Shown here: positions 1-11,322 of the stretch, piece by piece
Numbering within the stretch: the first letter of the stretch is position 1
Layout: each line of letters opens with the position of its first letter
Assembly (NCBI RefSeq): GCF_026262505.1
Contig: NC_067203.1
Location: 25,525,411-25,589,410, forward strand
DNA: 64,000 nucleotides
Source: Trichomonas vaginalis G3
Taxonomy: Eukaryota > Parabasalia > Trichomonadida > Trichomonadidae
Direction of reading: 5' to 3'
Notes under the pieces: model-generated
Database searches by the model: none
Seen by the model: the letters and a program-made list of their open reading frames with translations, nothing else
What the model was told of the DNA's origin: nothing
Translations under genes and position numbers: made by a program

Positions 1-710
1 CACGAAACAAAATTTCGAGAAGATCTGGTTATAATTTTGAAGAAACAGATTCGCCACTATCAATGTCTGAATATTGGACAATATCTCTCAAATCCCAAGA
101 AAATGTTCGGTTTATTTTCTACAAAAATGAAAACGAACTTGGATTTGTCAATCCATCTACTAAGCAGATACAGATTAAAGGAATTATTAGTTCGAATCAT
201 GTTTCTGTAATGTTAGGCGGTCAGAGAGTTGCGGAAATACGTCAACAAGATGATAATACATTTTACATTTACAATTGTGAAGAAAAACCTTACTTCGAAT
301 ACTGTGCTATGAAGTTAAACCAGTCATTTGTATCCGAAGGAGGTCCATTGCTCTTTGAATTATACATTCCTGCCCTTAAAAAACGTCCAGAAGGTCAAAG
401 ATATGTTTCAATCGAAGCTTCTGAGACTTCCGGTCTTATTGCAAGGGTTGAACAAAAGGCAAAGGAAGCAATTGTCATGAAAACAAGGATGCCACAGAAT
501 ACCGGAAATTCTTTCGATCTTTCCTTCGAAAATATCTTCAAAAAACCTGATTTCCACAATTTCATCATTTATCACGATTCTAACCCGAAAAGAATCGTTT
601 CTACGCTCGGATTATTGGATGGCGGACTATATAGAGCAACTGTTACATACCCTATGTGTCCACTGCAGAGTTTCTTCGCTTGTTGTGGTTCTTTTATTAC
701 TCAAAAATAA
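1..710 (+). CDS. Tubby-like C-terminal domain protein, 5' end outside window
   Basis: The first ATG is at 63, but the same frame stays open back to base 3, and those codons read like protein, so the gene probably starts before the window. The last 70 residues resemble the end of a tubby C-terminal domain: a segment DFHNFIIYHDS followed by GLYRATVTYPMCPLQSFFACCGSF, matching the family's pattern of a glycine, an aromatic/Tyr-Pro stretch, then an alternating hydrophobic FQAFAICLSSF-like C-terminal helix. Tubby domains bind phosphoinositides at membranes in other eukaryotes; the role here is inferred only. The N-terminal half is beta-rich and not recognisable to me. The family match is by eye and divergent. 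Confidence 0.6.
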   Translation, partial: RNKISRRSGYNFEETDSPLSMSEYWTISLKSQENVRFIFYKNENELGFVNPSTKQIQIKGIISSNHVSVMLGGQRVAEIRQQDDNTFYIYNCEEKPYFEYCAMKLNQSFVSEGGPLLFELYIPALKKRPEGQRYVSIEASETSGLIARVEQKAKEAIVMKTRMPQNTGNSFDLSFENIFKKPDFHNFIIYHDSNPKRIVSTLGLLDGGLYRATVTYPMCPLQSFFACCGSFITQK

Positions 711-1041
711 TATAGTTATAAAAATCTTCTGTTTCTTATATTTTTTATAATTAAGTTGATATTTTTCATATCCAATTAACAAACCTACGAGCTTATAAAC
801 TAATGGGCTTTAAATAATTAGGCAATTGAAGAATAATTTCTTTTCGATCTGATTTCTATTTCGTTTATGTATTTATCGCTTATAATTAGCGCATAAAAAA
901 GTAAATTAGCTGGTTTTTGAACTTAAAAAGAGAATTCCGAAAATATATTTTGGATGAGTAAAAGATTTATCAGAATAATTCTATCATCGAAAATTTAGGC
1001 TCATCGAAATATTAATGAAGGCCTCATTCAACTAAATCTTG
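711..1041. other. AT-rich intergenic spacer
   Basis: No open frame of note, RNA gene or repeat is visible between the tubby-like gene and the following gene remnant. Confidence 0.5.
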
Positions 1042-1309
1042 ATGTCAGAATATTTAAGAATTGCAAGAGAAAAGAAATTACCGTAATCGAAATCGTTTTA
1101 ACATCAATGGTGAAGAATTGACGACGATGGACATGATTTGCGCAATTTCTGACAATATTAAGAAGAATCCTGTAAATCACAGATTTTGCAGGAAGCCAGA
1201 ACAAGACACCAAGGAACGTTTCTACTTTTGGATTACAAACTATCTTGATCCCAGCACTGAGTTGTTGACAAAACTCCCTAATATGCCAGGTTATAGTCCA
1301 AATGATTAG
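1042..1309 (+). pseudogene. Small gene remnant, frameshifted, unknown family
   Basis: An ATG at 1042 opens a frame reading MSEYLRIAREKKLP and then a stop at 1084. The neighbouring frame, open from 1058, continues with protein-like sequence (RNRNRFNINGEELTTMDMIC...) to a TAG at 1307-1309. The two frames look like one short coding sequence split by a frameshift near 1080. It contains two cysteines and an acidic centre, but I recognise no domain. It could be a fragment of a larger host gene family member. Spurious reading is possible. Confidence 0.35.
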
Positions 1310-2057
1310 GAAATTTTTCCAATTTTCCAATAAAAATTTTCCAATTCTCCACCAAAAATTTTTTAATAAAATATTATTTTACGGCATTGCCCGTCACTTT
1401 TTTTGGTACAAGGCTAATATCACGGTATAACCCCCCCTGAAAAGACTTTATAAGAATTTGCAACGGCAAATTTTTGAAATTTTTACATGAAGGCATTTAA
1501 AGGTATGTATGCATTTTCAATATAATTTTAGTAAATTTTTATGAAAATAATCGTCAACGTATAAATTGTGATTCAAATCATCATATTCTGATGATTCATG
1601 TCATTATGTTTACAATATTCTGATGATCATGTGTATAAAGTACTACAATATTCTGGACAATAGTATAAACATCTGATCAATAAAATATTTAATTATTTAA
1701 TTATTCAAAGTGATCATGATGCATTTTACTCTGTTACCAATATGTCTTTGCTGTAAATGGTATGTTAGTTCATTCTCGTTGCGTATCATCTTATAATAAA
1801 AAAAAATTGAATGTGATGAAGCCAAATTTAACACCACTGAAGATTTTTCATGAGATATTGCGTGTTTGCACATGGATTCAATGTCATTTGCAACAAAAAC
1901 TCTGATTAAATTTACTAAAATAAGAGATATTAATTCATCCAACATCTTTAGAAGAGTGAGACATTAGAGTTTGTTCATGGGGTTGGAAAAATAGCTACAA
2001 TAACGAAGAGAGGAAAAGTCAAAATATACTAAGAGTTGTAAGAAAATCTTTGTTTGA
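1310..2057. other. Intergenic spacer with short direct repeats
   Basis: No gene seen. Three copies of an ATATTCTG-containing motif lie within about 75 bases (near 1583, 1614 and 1647), two of them followed by ATGAT. The rest is AT-rich sequence. Confidence 0.4.
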
Positions 2058-4307
2058 AACAGTCAAAAAATAAATTATCGAGCAATTATCAATCCAGCTG
2101 CATTGAATATCAAAAGTATTAGAGATGTAGAAATTCCACCAGAATTACAGTATTTAGATCAAGCAGAGGAAGCTATTTGCAACATAAATTCAGAAAATAT
2201 TGAAATTACAATAATCAAATTGCAAGAAATTATTGAAAAAATCCAACCAGACTTACGCAATAGAATAATTGGACGGATATTTAATCTTACAGATATAATT
2301 CGCAAGAGAAATCAATTCATAAGTAAAAGAGAAATGATAATCAAGGTTTTTGAAGCATTAGGTCAACTGTATCATCCTAAGATATTTCCGCAAAATACAT
2401 TTTTATTTAGATTAGCCGAAAGTTGTAATTTGGAAGTTATTTATGACGAATATCAAACAAATATTAAAGCTTGTGATTCTGGGGATGAATCTGATGAAAT
2501 ATTTCGAACCGATGACATTGAAAAGTTTCGAAAACAATACATTCCAGGTAGAATTTCTTCAGTTATTTTATTTACAAAAGTAATTACATATTCAGCCATT
2601 AATATCTTTAAGTATTTAATTCTTAATGGTGTTACTTTTCCAAAGAATCAAGATTACGGAAAACTAGCAGTTCGTCAAGGAAATTTAGAAATTATTAAAT
2701 TACTTGAACAATACGGCATGACATTTCACAATTGTTTGAAGAAAGCTTTGTACTGCAGACAGAACAGATTGATTGATTGGTTAATTGAAAATTACAACCA
2801 GACAAAAATTGTAATTTCAAAAACAACAAATATCAAAGGTTTGGCATTTTGTCTTGAGAATGGTATCATCGCTGGTTTCAAAAATGTCTATTCTTCGCTT
2901 TATGAATTAAAAGATAAAGATTTTCTGAAATACGTTACAAAATTCAAGGTTCCTGATATATCATTATATCGCACACCATACTTTGATCCAATTATCATGA
3001 CTCTTGAGAAAAATGACATTGAATTTTTTGATATTTTTTATGAAAATAAATTCAAACTGAAATCTGCTCCTCCTGAAGAAGTTTTACCAAATATTAAAGG
3101 TCCTGTAGCTATAAAATTGCTCGAAATGTGCGATTCAACATATACTTTTTACAAAGAATTTTTCTCAGTTTTAATTTTGTCATTAATTGAAAATCAAGAT
3201 GTTGAAACGCTTCAAGCCATTGTAGACAAGAATTTGTTGAATACTGATTTCAATGAACTCGATAGAATTACAATGAATTTCAGATATCGTGTTTTTTCGA
3301 AAGTTTTCTCGAAAAACAACCAAGAACTATTTGATGTCATCTTTGATAACTATGTTGCATTCAGTCCATGTGTTTTATATGAATTTTTGGGTCCAAATTT
3401 TGATGATTTTAGAATTGTTGACAAAAACAGTGTTGAAATGATCAAAAAAGCTATCAACAAGTATCACATTTCATATCGCAGCTCAATTGGTTTTCTTTTA
3501 CTTAGAAATGCTGTTCTTTCTAATGATTTCGATTATCTCAAAGAATTAATTAATAAAAAAGCTCCTTTGTCATTAATAAAGGCACAACAACCATCACTAT
3601 TAGAAAGATACTCAGTCTGGAATGTCCCTTGTATTTATGATGTTGCAATTTCTCCTGTTATTTATCTTGATGAAAATTTCACGAGTTTCCACGTTTTGAC
3701 AGAAATTAATATCAATCCAATAAGTGTAGATATCATTAAATACCTCTACGAACGTGGTATCACAGTTGATTTAAATGCAGAACAATTGTATCAGTTATTA
3801 GAAACAAATGATGTGTAAAAATTGTCACTTTTTGTAACAAAAGAAAAAATCAACAGTTTACATATTAATGTTTATGAATTACTGAGATATGCATTAATGA
3901 ATGATTATGAAGCTTCTGGTGTGTATATTTTGAATAATTTCGAATTTGATTTGAAAAATAATTATTCAACGGATGAATTATTAATCAAAGCAATTGGCAT
4001 GTGTTCTTTAACTCTTTTCAGAAAGATCATGGCTCTTTCAACTAATAAAATTGGATTTGATTGCATAATTGAAGCTGTAAAAAGAAATCAATTGCAAATA
4101 ATCAAAGAAATCCTTGATAAAGGTGTCGTAGAGACTAAGATCGAAAGGAACTATCAAAATCCTTTGTTCTGGGCTGTGTTTCGTAGAAATGTTGATATCA
4201 TTAATTTTCTGCTTCAAAAAGGATTTCCAAAGATGAAACTGACAGAAAATGAAATAAAATATTATGAGCTACCAGCCGATTTTATATCTTTGGTGTCATA
4301 CGAATAA
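2058..4307 (+). pseudogene. Ankyrin-type protein of the trichomonad family, broken
   Basis: One frame runs from 2058 to 4307 with a single in-frame TAA at 3816-3818. The two parts code about 571 and 161 residues in the same frame. The sequence is helical and ankyrin-like: an N-terminal helical region (about 1-150), then repeated helix-turn-helix units such as KYLILNGVTF, GNLEIIKLLEQYG, AVFRRNVDIINFLLQKG. There is no ATG near the start; the first in-frame ATG is at 2334, well inside the conserved region, so the 5' end also looks damaged. Trichomonads carry hundreds of such ankyrin genes and many are pseudogenes. Stop-codon readthrough is an alternative but nothing in the sequence supports it. 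Confidence 0.65.
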
Positions 4308-5275
4308 ATTATGTTATGAATTTCTCTAGAGAATTTTTTATGCTTCCGTGTAAATTAAAGAAATATCTCAATTTTTGTGAAAAAACGGAAATATTTTTGA
4401 ATAACTTCAAAAATATTATTCCTTCATCTGAAATGGAAAATAATTTAACATTACCTATTGCATTGCAAATATCAGACTATAATCACATTCTTCTTGGATG
4501 AAAATTCAGGTGGTTCTGAAAATTCGGCAATAAAATGCTTTAAAAATTATGCATGATCAATAAAACTAAATTTTAAATGTAGTTCAGAGTTAATTTGATT
4601 CTAATCGTATATTTGATTTTCAAAATTTCAAAACCTCATAGTTATGCTGTGATAGAAAGTTTAGTGCAAGATATGGCAATGATAAATAAGATAGGGCGAG
4701 TTAGTTTGTAATTAGATTGACTAAAACGATAAAAGGCTTTATTGAATGTTTTATCAAAATATTTTAGGCCATTTTCATATAAATATGCATATGTTTGTAT
4801 TGTAACAGCATTTATCGAGTGACGATCGTCAAAAACGAATCATGGTCGAAAAGTTTTCGACACTCAATTCCAAAATTCGCTAAAGTTACCTCTGGACTAA
4901 TACACTAGACCCTGGCATCAACGAAAACTTAACCTCACAATATTAAATCACTCAAAAAAATAACGTTTGTGTAACTTTGAATGCTTTATCAGACCTGTCA
5001 GAATTTTCCGAATTTTCGCTAAAGTATTCACTAAATACCCATCATAGGGCATTAAATGAGATAAAAATTTCGTAAGAAATTTTTCATAACCCAATTGAAA
5101 AGAGGCGAAAATTGGCTAAAGTTTATAGGCCATATTGGTGCTTATTTTAAAATCATGTTCAGACTTTTATGACCAACTACTCTCACAATTTTTTAATCGA
5201 CAATTGGTCATAAGATTGTGAAGATTGAGAGGTTCAAACCAGGATAAACTTATTCACTTCATTTTCTGCTAGAAC
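4308..5275. other. Intergenic spacer with a possible short gene remnant
   Basis: A 61-codon frame at 4316-4501 may be a further remnant of the preceding ankyrin gene in another frame, but it shows no repeat signature. Further on, the string TTCGCTAAAGT or a close variant occurs three times (near 4876, 5015 and 5113), a minor repeated motif without known meaning. Confidence 0.3.
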
Positions 5276-5482
5276 ATGTTCTCGCTCTGTGACTTCCTTA
5301 ATCATAGCGAATTCGATGACCTTCTCTATGCTAATATCCCACAAACAAAGCAGAACAAGGACAATGAAGAATACAGTGAATCAAATTCTTGCTCCTCATC
5401 ATTCATTGATGACTTCCCAACACAGGCTGAAGTAGACTCTGAAAGACCAGTAGAGCCATTAGATGCAACATACTTTGTTTAA
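5276..5482 (+). CDS. Small acidic protein of unknown function
   Basis: A 68-codon frame begins with ATG at 5276 and ends with TAA. The protein is acidic and rich in Ser, Asp and Glu (DNEEYSESNSCSSSF), with no membrane segment or domain. A trichomonad initiator-like string, TCACTTCATTTTC at about 5250-5262, lies some 25 bases before the ATG, a spacing usual for these organisms, and is the main reason to accept it. It could also be an N-terminal fragment of a larger lost gene. Confidence 0.4.
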   Translation: MFSLCDFLNHSEFDDLLYANIPQTKQNKDNEEYSESNSCSSSFIDDFPTQAEVDSERPVEPLDATYFV

Positions 5483-5824
5483 AAATGACTTTGCCAAAAG
5501 TTAATATGTTGCGTAATTCAAATTATTTAATACGGGTGTAAATTTAAATGTTTTTATTATATAATTGATCTTTTTCTCCAAAAAAAAAATCAAGTTAATA
5601 AATGGGCTGTTAAAAAGATGTCTGATCTATTAAATTCTTTGTTACTTCCTTTATATTACTTAAATATTGTTTGTATATATATTTAGACTCTCAAAGCGTC
5701 TGGATAATGATTTCATTTGAAATTTAGCAGGCAAGATTCTGAAATCTAAAATTCAAAAGGACAGCATTTATATTTATAAGGAAATTCAATTTTTCTAAAT
5801 TGATAATTTAATAAAAAAATTTGC

Positions 5825-5874
5825 ACCTTTTTTGCACTTTTTTTGAATTAACATTCAAAAAAGTGCAAAAAGGT
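5825..5874. repeat. Near-perfect palindrome (hairpin) with GTGC core
   Basis: Arms of about 21-23 bases face each other around a 6-base centre. The 5' arm carries CACTTTTTTTGAA and the 3' arm TTCAAAAAAGTG, with only one-base bulges. It shares its core with the palindrome at 21791-21837. It may be a short inverted-repeat element or a structured RNA end; it does not sit directly behind a convincing gene. Confidence 0.6.
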
Positions 5875-5918
5875 CGCAAATCTTTAGGCACTTTTTCAAT
5901 ATTTTTGGAATTTTAATT

Positions 5919-6167
5919 TTGAATGCATCTCAAAATTTGAAGGACGAATTGAAAAAGTGCAAAAGATTTTATTCTTTGAACCAAATAGGGAAGTTCTTAA
6001 TAGAAGACAACATACTTTTGGGTTCACGTTTAGAAAAATATAGCAAAGAGGTAAATGCTAATTCTTTGAAATACAAAGAGGTGTCATACATAGAACCTTA
6101 TCCTTTCTCAAATTCAATACTTTTGAGACGTTTATTTTCATTAAAATTTCAAATCAAATTTCTTTAA
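5919..6167 (+). CDS. Doubtful short open frame, unknown
   Basis: An 82-codon frame starting at a non-ATG codon (TTG) follows the palindrome. The composition (KRFYSLNQIGKFLIEDNI...) is protein-like rather than random, but there is no ATG, no promoter-like motif and no recognised family. It may be a gene remnant. Confidence 0.18.
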   Translation: MNASQNLKDELKKCKRFYSLNQIGKFLIEDNILLGSRLEKYSKEVNANSLKYKEVSYIEPYPFSNSILLRRLFSLKFQIKFL

Positions 6168-6776
6168 TAAATAATATTTATTAATTATATTACTAATAGA
6201 TCGATATAAATTTTTTTTAATCGATTCTCTATAATTTGAGCACATCTTTCAAAACTTTTTCAAACTTTCAAACTTTGAGAAAATTATTTGGTCGGATATA
6301 ATGGATAAAAAAATTATTATTTATATTAGAAAGAATAACTTTTAGATTTTCAAATGGGATTAAACTTATTGAAAAATAAAAAAAAAGTTATTATTTCTTT
6401 TTATATGAAAATCAATAATTTTGATAAAATATTAGAAAAATTCAAGTTCGTTATTTTAATTTTCATAAGAATTTTTTCAAAAGCCGAGATTTTTTATAAA
6501 CAAAATTTTAAAATATAATGGTAAAATTGCTCCTTAATAAAATATTTATAAATCAATTTTGAATTTATTTCAATTTTTATAGAATTTATTATATAATTAT
6601 AATATAATAATATTGTATCGTTAAAATACATTAGAATCTATATTTCATCGTTGCATTAATTCAATTTAAATATTTTTACTAATTTCTTATAATTCGAAAT
6701 ATCATCATATTTTTATTGCTAAATTTCATTTTTTCAAACCCCTCACAAAATTGTAAACAAAAAATTTAATTTCGAA

Positions 6777-7886
6777 ATGTATTTCTTCTTTCCCCTTCTT
6801 GCTGGTTCATTGTTTCAAACTTTTGATACCAAAATGGATATTTTCTTTAATGCTATTGAAGAAAGTGTTAATATATTCCAAGTAATGCCAACAGAACAAA
6901 ATTCCAACATTCGATCATTTATCATTTTTTATCAAATTGAAGATACAGACATTGTTAAAGTATCTCGAAAACAATTTGCAAACACAGATATTGAATCAGA
7001 TTGGGAAACTATTTCAGTTGAAGATGCTACAAAGCCAATATCGAGCAATGGACCTCTCAAAGTCTGGGTTAAACCTTCATTTAAACATCATGTTTTATTG
7101 CGCGGTGGTTATGTTAATCCTGAGTTTTGCCCAAATGGAGTTATTTTTGCTTCGAAAAACTTCAACCTTGAAGAAAGAATGCAAAGTGCTGGAATTCAAT
7201 ATCCTCATACATTTTGTGCTCTATTTCCTTACTACGAATTTACAGTTACCCTTAAAAATACTTTAACAGAAGCTGATACCTTTAAATACATGTCAGCTGC
7301 TAACGTTCTTAGTGAATTAACAGTTAACCAACAAATTGAGGGATTTTCAAAAAGTGAATTTCCTCTTCTTGTTGTAATAAAAATCGCATCAAAAACACCT
7401 CCACGATCACTAAGATTTAACGTTCAAGGAGAAGAAATTTCTGGTTCTGATCCAGAAGAGTCAGCAGAAAGTTCACAACCTGTTCCATCCACGCCGAAAA
7501 CAGATCAACCAAAAGACAGAAATAAAACGCCAGAGAGAACTCCAGAAGAATCGTGGGATGGAGTATGGTTAGACCCACCAAATGTGATTGTTAGAGGCGA
7601 AGATGTTCCAGAAATTAAAGAAACGCATCTTCCAATTCAAACAAATTATGTTAAGAAGGAAATAACACGGGTACAAAAAGCAGTTAATATAGGAATTGGT
7701 GGAGTTTTCATAATTATTACCGTAATTTTAGGAATAATTAATATAGCAAGAACGTATCATAAGCTGAAATATGATGAATACGAGTTTTCGGATTCAAATT
7801 TCGAATCCGATTTAGATTTATCATCTTCAATCTTATATGAAACCATAAGCACATCTGAAGAACAAAAGGACAAACTGTATCCATAA
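6777..7886 (+). CDS. Type I membrane protein with Ser/Pro-rich stalk, unknown family
   Basis: 369 residues. An N-terminal hydrophobic stretch (residues 1-15, YFFFPLLAGSLF) is a likely signal peptide. An extracellular region of about 190 residues follows, then a Ser/Pro/Glu-rich stalk (about 220-265), a single membrane helix (about 302-324, IGGVFIIITVILGIINIA) and a 45-residue acidic cytoplasmic tail. The tail begins with YHKL and also carries YETI, both fitting the YxxPhi pattern that directs endocytosis through AP complexes. This layout is common among trichomonad surface proteins. An initiator-like TCATTTTTTCA lies near 6727, about 50 bases upstream. I recognise no named domain in the ectodomain. 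Translation could instead start at Met20, which would remove the signal peptide. Confidence 0.75.
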   Translation: MYFFFPLLAGSLFQTFDTKMDIFFNAIEESVNIFQVMPTEQNSNIRSFIIFYQIEDTDIVKVSRKQFANTDIESDWETISVEDATKPISSNGPLKVWVKPSFKHHVLLRGGYVNPEFCPNGVIFASKNFNLEERMQSAGIQYPHTFCALFPYYEFTVTLKNTLTEADTFKYMSAANVLSELTVNQQIEGFSKSEFPLLVVIKIASKTPPRSLRFNVQGEEISGSDPEESAESSQPVPSTPKTDQPKDRNKTPERTPEESWDGVWLDPPNVIVRGEDVPEIKETHLPIQTNYVKKEITRVQKAVNIGIGGVFIIITVILGIINIARTYHKLKYDEYEFSDSNFESDLDLSSSILYETISTSEEQKDKLYP

Positions 7887-8335
7887 TTTATACTGATTTT
7901 TTATCAGGTATATTATATTATTTTGTTTGTATATTAAACAGAGCGATTATTTAGCTTATAAAAATTCATAAATTTTTAGTTTCGAATTTGAATCAATTGG
8001 GAAGCTACATTATATGTGTTCGAGTTTGGAAATCAAGATTTAGAATTTTTTTTGTGTAAAACTAATCGAAATAGAATATACAATATAGCGCCTTCTTGAA
8101 TATGTTTGTTGTGGATGCATATTGGGTCTTTAAGCATCATCTAGCTCAAGGAAACGGATTGTTAGCAAAAGATATAGGTAACCTTTCGGATAAGATATTG
8201 TATATTTCAGTTCGTGGTTTTCCAAGTTAGAGAAATATGCTAAATGATAGTTTGATTGATACATAATCTCATAAATAACTATTCTCTAGATTTAGATACA
8301 ATTGTCCCTTGAATTGTTTCAATTATGCTAAATTG
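7887..8335. other. Intergenic spacer
   Basis: No gene or repeat seen. It ends in the promoter of the WD40 gene. Confidence 0.4.
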
Positions 8336-8348
8336 TCACTTTTCATTG
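8336..8348 (+). promoter_or_regulatory. Trichomonad initiator (Inr)-type promoter element
   Basis: TCACTTTTCATTG fits the published trichomonad initiator pattern TCAYTWYTCATTA at 12 of 13 positions and lies 22 bases before the ATG of the WD40 gene, the usual distance. In Trichomonas this element is bound by the initiator-binding protein and sets the transcription start at its A. Confidence 0.65.
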
Positions 8349-8370
8349 TAAATTTAGCAAAAAAAATTTA

Positions 8371-9864
8371 ATGGATTTGTCATATATATTTCGCCAAACG
8401 AAATGGGAAGGAGATTGCAATGCATTTCCGGAATTCTTCAATTCTGATGAGTATTTAATAAAGTCTATGCGAAAATCTACTAAACTTGTCGGTCATAAAG
8501 GTTGTATTAACACATGCGCCTTTAATCCATTTGGTGACAAGCTTATTACGGGCTGTGACGATGGATGTGTTTGGATATGGGATATTGGAACACAAAAATC
8601 AAAGCCATTGACAATGCTTCACCCTCATATTACTAATGTTTTTACAACAAATTTCCTCTCTTCAAACAAATTTATTTCCGGAGGAAACGATGCTACAGTT
8701 CAAATTGTTGAATTTTCTCAAACTAGTGCTTTTACAACTTCTTTTATTAATCATCACGTAAGAAAAGTTTTGTGTTCATTCGTAATTGACCCAAATACAT
8801 TCGTAACATGTTCATCAGATTCAACTATCCGCCTCTTTGATACAAGAGTCCCATATCGATCCACTGAAAAAGTGAATTTAAAGATATTAACCGAAGCAGA
8901 TATGAACTACGATGGTCGTGACAGATTGACCATGGATCTTATAACTCATAATATCCGTTCTCAAGGCGAAGGAGGCGGTAAAAATGAAATTCCATCATAT
9001 TCAGTTGACGAAACACTTTTACTCGAAATTAGCGGTAGGCATTCTCAAATATTCTCGATGGATGTCAATCCTGTTGACAGAAAACAATTTTTAGCTTCAG
9101 CGGCAGATGGAACCGTAAAATTATTCGATTTACGTGCAATTAAAGAGCCTCATCAGACAGAGTATTACGGATTTTCAGTTCGAGAAGCATACGGATCCGA
9201 GCAGGAAGTTACAGGAGCCGCATTTGACGATACAGGAAAAAGAATTGCAGCAACCGTCATTGGTGGCGACATTCACGTCTTCGAAACAGCAAATTCATAC
9301 AAATTGGAAGAGTTTACACCACCTCCTCCAAGAGAACGCCGCAATTACCGCGGTCCAAGAATAGATCCAACAGAATTCATCGACGAAAACGGATCTCTTG
9401 ACATTATGGCACTCAACAGAGCCATGCAAGCAACTCTTCACGTTGAAGAAGAGGAATACGACGAACACGAAGAGGAAGAAGAAGAAATTCAACAACAAAA
9501 CGCTCCAGGATGCATACAAGTACTTAGAGGACACAAATCTTATGAGACAATCAAGTCTTGCAACTGGTTTGGCGATTTCGTCGTTACTGGTTCCGATGAT
9601 GGAAATATCTACTTCTACAATGTCGAAACTGGCAAAATTAAGAAATGTCTGAAGGGCCACGAAGGCAATGTAAACGTTGTTGCTGTCCACAGACAGAAAA
9701 AGATGCTTGCAACAAGCGGAATTGATGATTACGCAATGTTGTGGCAACCTGATGCTTTTACTTCTATCAACGAGGAAGAAATTGAACGTGAAGTTCAAGA
9801 GGCTCTTGAAGATTTGAGAAATAATGCTGGTAGAAGCCAATTTATCCAATGTAATGTTATGTAA
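8371..9864 (+). CDS. DCAF8/WDTC1-like WD40 repeat protein
   Basis: 497 residues. WD40 blades are visible at about 40-75 (GHKGCINTCAFNPFGDKLITG...VWIWD), 80-115, 125-155 (SSDSTIRLFDTR), 220-260 (SAADGTVKLFDLR), 270-300, and near the end GHKSYETIKSCNWFGDFVVTGSDDG and GHEGNVNVV...ATSGIDDYAMLW. The order of blades, the acidic insert (about 360-375) and the NWFG...VTGSDDG blade resemble DCAF8/DCAF5-type substrate receptors of the CUL4-DDB1 ubiquitin ligase. The blade-end motif LFDTR matches the WDxR-type DDB1 contact seen in that group. The role in ubiquitin ligase targeting is inferred from this likeness. An initiator-type promoter lies just upstream. Confidence 0.8.
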   Translation: MDLSYIFRQTKWEGDCNAFPEFFNSDEYLIKSMRKSTKLVGHKGCINTCAFNPFGDKLITGCDDGCVWIWDIGTQKSKPLTMLHPHITNVFTTNFLSSNKFISGGNDATVQIVEFSQTSAFTTSFINHHVRKVLCSFVIDPNTFVTCSSDSTIRLFDTRVPYRSTEKVNLKILTEADMNYDGRDRLTMDLITHNIRSQGEGGGKNEIPSYSVDETLLLEISGRHSQIFSMDVNPVDRKQFLASAADGTVKLFDLRAIKEPHQTEYYGFSVREAYGSEQEVTGAAFDDTGKRIAATVIGGDIHVFETANSYKLEEFTPPPPRERRNYRGPRIDPTEFIDENGSLDIMALNRAMQATLHVEEEEYDEHEEEEEEIQQQNAPGCIQVLRGHKSYETIKSCNWFGDFVVTGSDDGNIYFYNVETGKIKKCLKGHEGNVNVVAVHRQKKMLATSGIDDYAMLWQPDAFTSINEEEIEREVQEALEDLRNNAGRSQFIQCNVM

Positions 9865-11322
9865 TTATAATATTTTGATTTTTTGTATTTTGTTTTACTT
9901 CGAATGCGATAAAAATAATATTTCAACACATTTAAACTGTCTATTGTATTATTTGGATATCAAATTATTTTGGAGCTTATATTAGAACTTAATAAATATC
10001 ATTGTGATGTATTCCAGATATGAGAGATATTCGTGAATAATATTCCCATAAAACTCAGATATTGATTGAGATATGAACTGTAACTTTATATCGCTTCAAA
10101 ATTAAGACATTAGAGTGCCTGATATTTGTTATTCAATAAAAGTATATAATAGTGTCGATTGGAAACTTCTTATATTGGAAATAATTCAATATAAAAATCT
10201 TATCTATAAGATTTTCCTTTATTTTAAACTATGACATAAAATTTTCATGGATGGTTTAGTATAATAAACCTGTTATGAATGAAATCTAGGCACATTCGAA
10301 TTTCCAAAAAAAATTCGAAAATCTAAAAATGAAATGAAAAAACACAAATTTATCAAGATAAATTAGATTTTCAAAAATTTTTGGAAAATAGGAAGTACTT
10401 ATTTTCCATATAATATCCGATTTTTCTTCTTTTTATCGCATAATCTTGTTGAATTATTAGAAATTTTTAATTTTAAACAAATATTCAAATCTTTTCGTAT
10501 GTTTTACTTAAAAACATCTTAGAAGTAGTTTTTCTAAAACAATGTTTCATATATTTAAAAACGTTATGTAAATTCATAAAAATATTTTAGTCAATCTAAC
10601 TCTAACTTGATCAATGTAATAAGAAAAGTAAACAAAAATAAAATAGTAATAATACGACTGTTAAAAAATGATGACATACTCGCAAAAACTCGATAAATCG
10701 AAAAGAAAATTACTCGAAGCAAGGTAAAAAGGATAATGGTAGACTTGTTATCGGATGCTGTTGAAACCCTAAGTGGTAAAACAATCCAATTTTCGATAAA
10801 TTTGTTATTATAAATACTCGAGGAAATATTAATATATCATTAGGTAATTCACTTAAAAATGTCATGGAAATCTATAACTTAAATCAATGGAGATATTTAT
10901 ATGGAATGGTAATGAAATGTTTCTGAGTGGAAATTTTTATCTTTTCATTTAAAGTTTTTCCTTGACTTGATTCATTTGTCCTTTACGTGTTGAAGAATAC
11001 ATCTCGAATTTATTGAAATAATGGCGCTAAAAATTTGCTTATTTTGGGATTGAAGAAAAAGAATGTAAAATTTCAAGAAATTAATGGAAGATGTAAATAC
11101 AAGAAGAGAAATATTTAACTATCCAAGCTACTTTGGATCATAATAAAATGTACCGAAAGTGCTCAATCAGATGTTTCTTCTTTCCCTCAAACATTTTGAT
11201 AAGAAAAAGTCGATTATCTGTTCAATTGTGTGCTGTTACATATGCGTACGTTCTATTTCGTGTAAAGTCTGAAATTTTCAATAATTTTGTAACGAAACCA
11301 TTTTTGTGTAAACGTTTTTATT
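9865..11322. other. Long intergenic spacer
   Basis: AT-rich, with no clear gene. A stretch at about 10790-10930 reads KFVIINTRGNINISLGNSLKNV in one frame and may be a decayed coding remnant, but it is short and has no family likeness. Confidence 0.35.

Larger units (their letters stand above)
5483..6776. other. Very AT-rich intergenic spacer
   Basis: This contains the palindrome at 5825-5874 and one weak open frame (5919-6167), listed separately. Otherwise it is low-complexity AT-rich sequence with no gene visible. Confidence 0.4.

Noticed and set aside
1028-1330. 100-codon minus-strand frame
   Set aside because: It lies antisense to the protein-like remnant at 1042-1309, has no promoter and shows no family likeness.
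1697-1945. 82-codon minus-strand frame in a spacer
   Set aside because: Low-complexity composition, no ATG-linked promoter motif, no recognisable domain.
5220-5250. GGTTCAAACCAGGA as a tRNA T arm
   Set aside because: No acceptor, D or anticodon arm can be paired upstream.
9295-9849. 184-codon frame antisense to the WD40 gene
   Set aside because: It is a shadow of the Glu-rich and conserved WD40 coding strand; poly-Phe stretches are a by-product.
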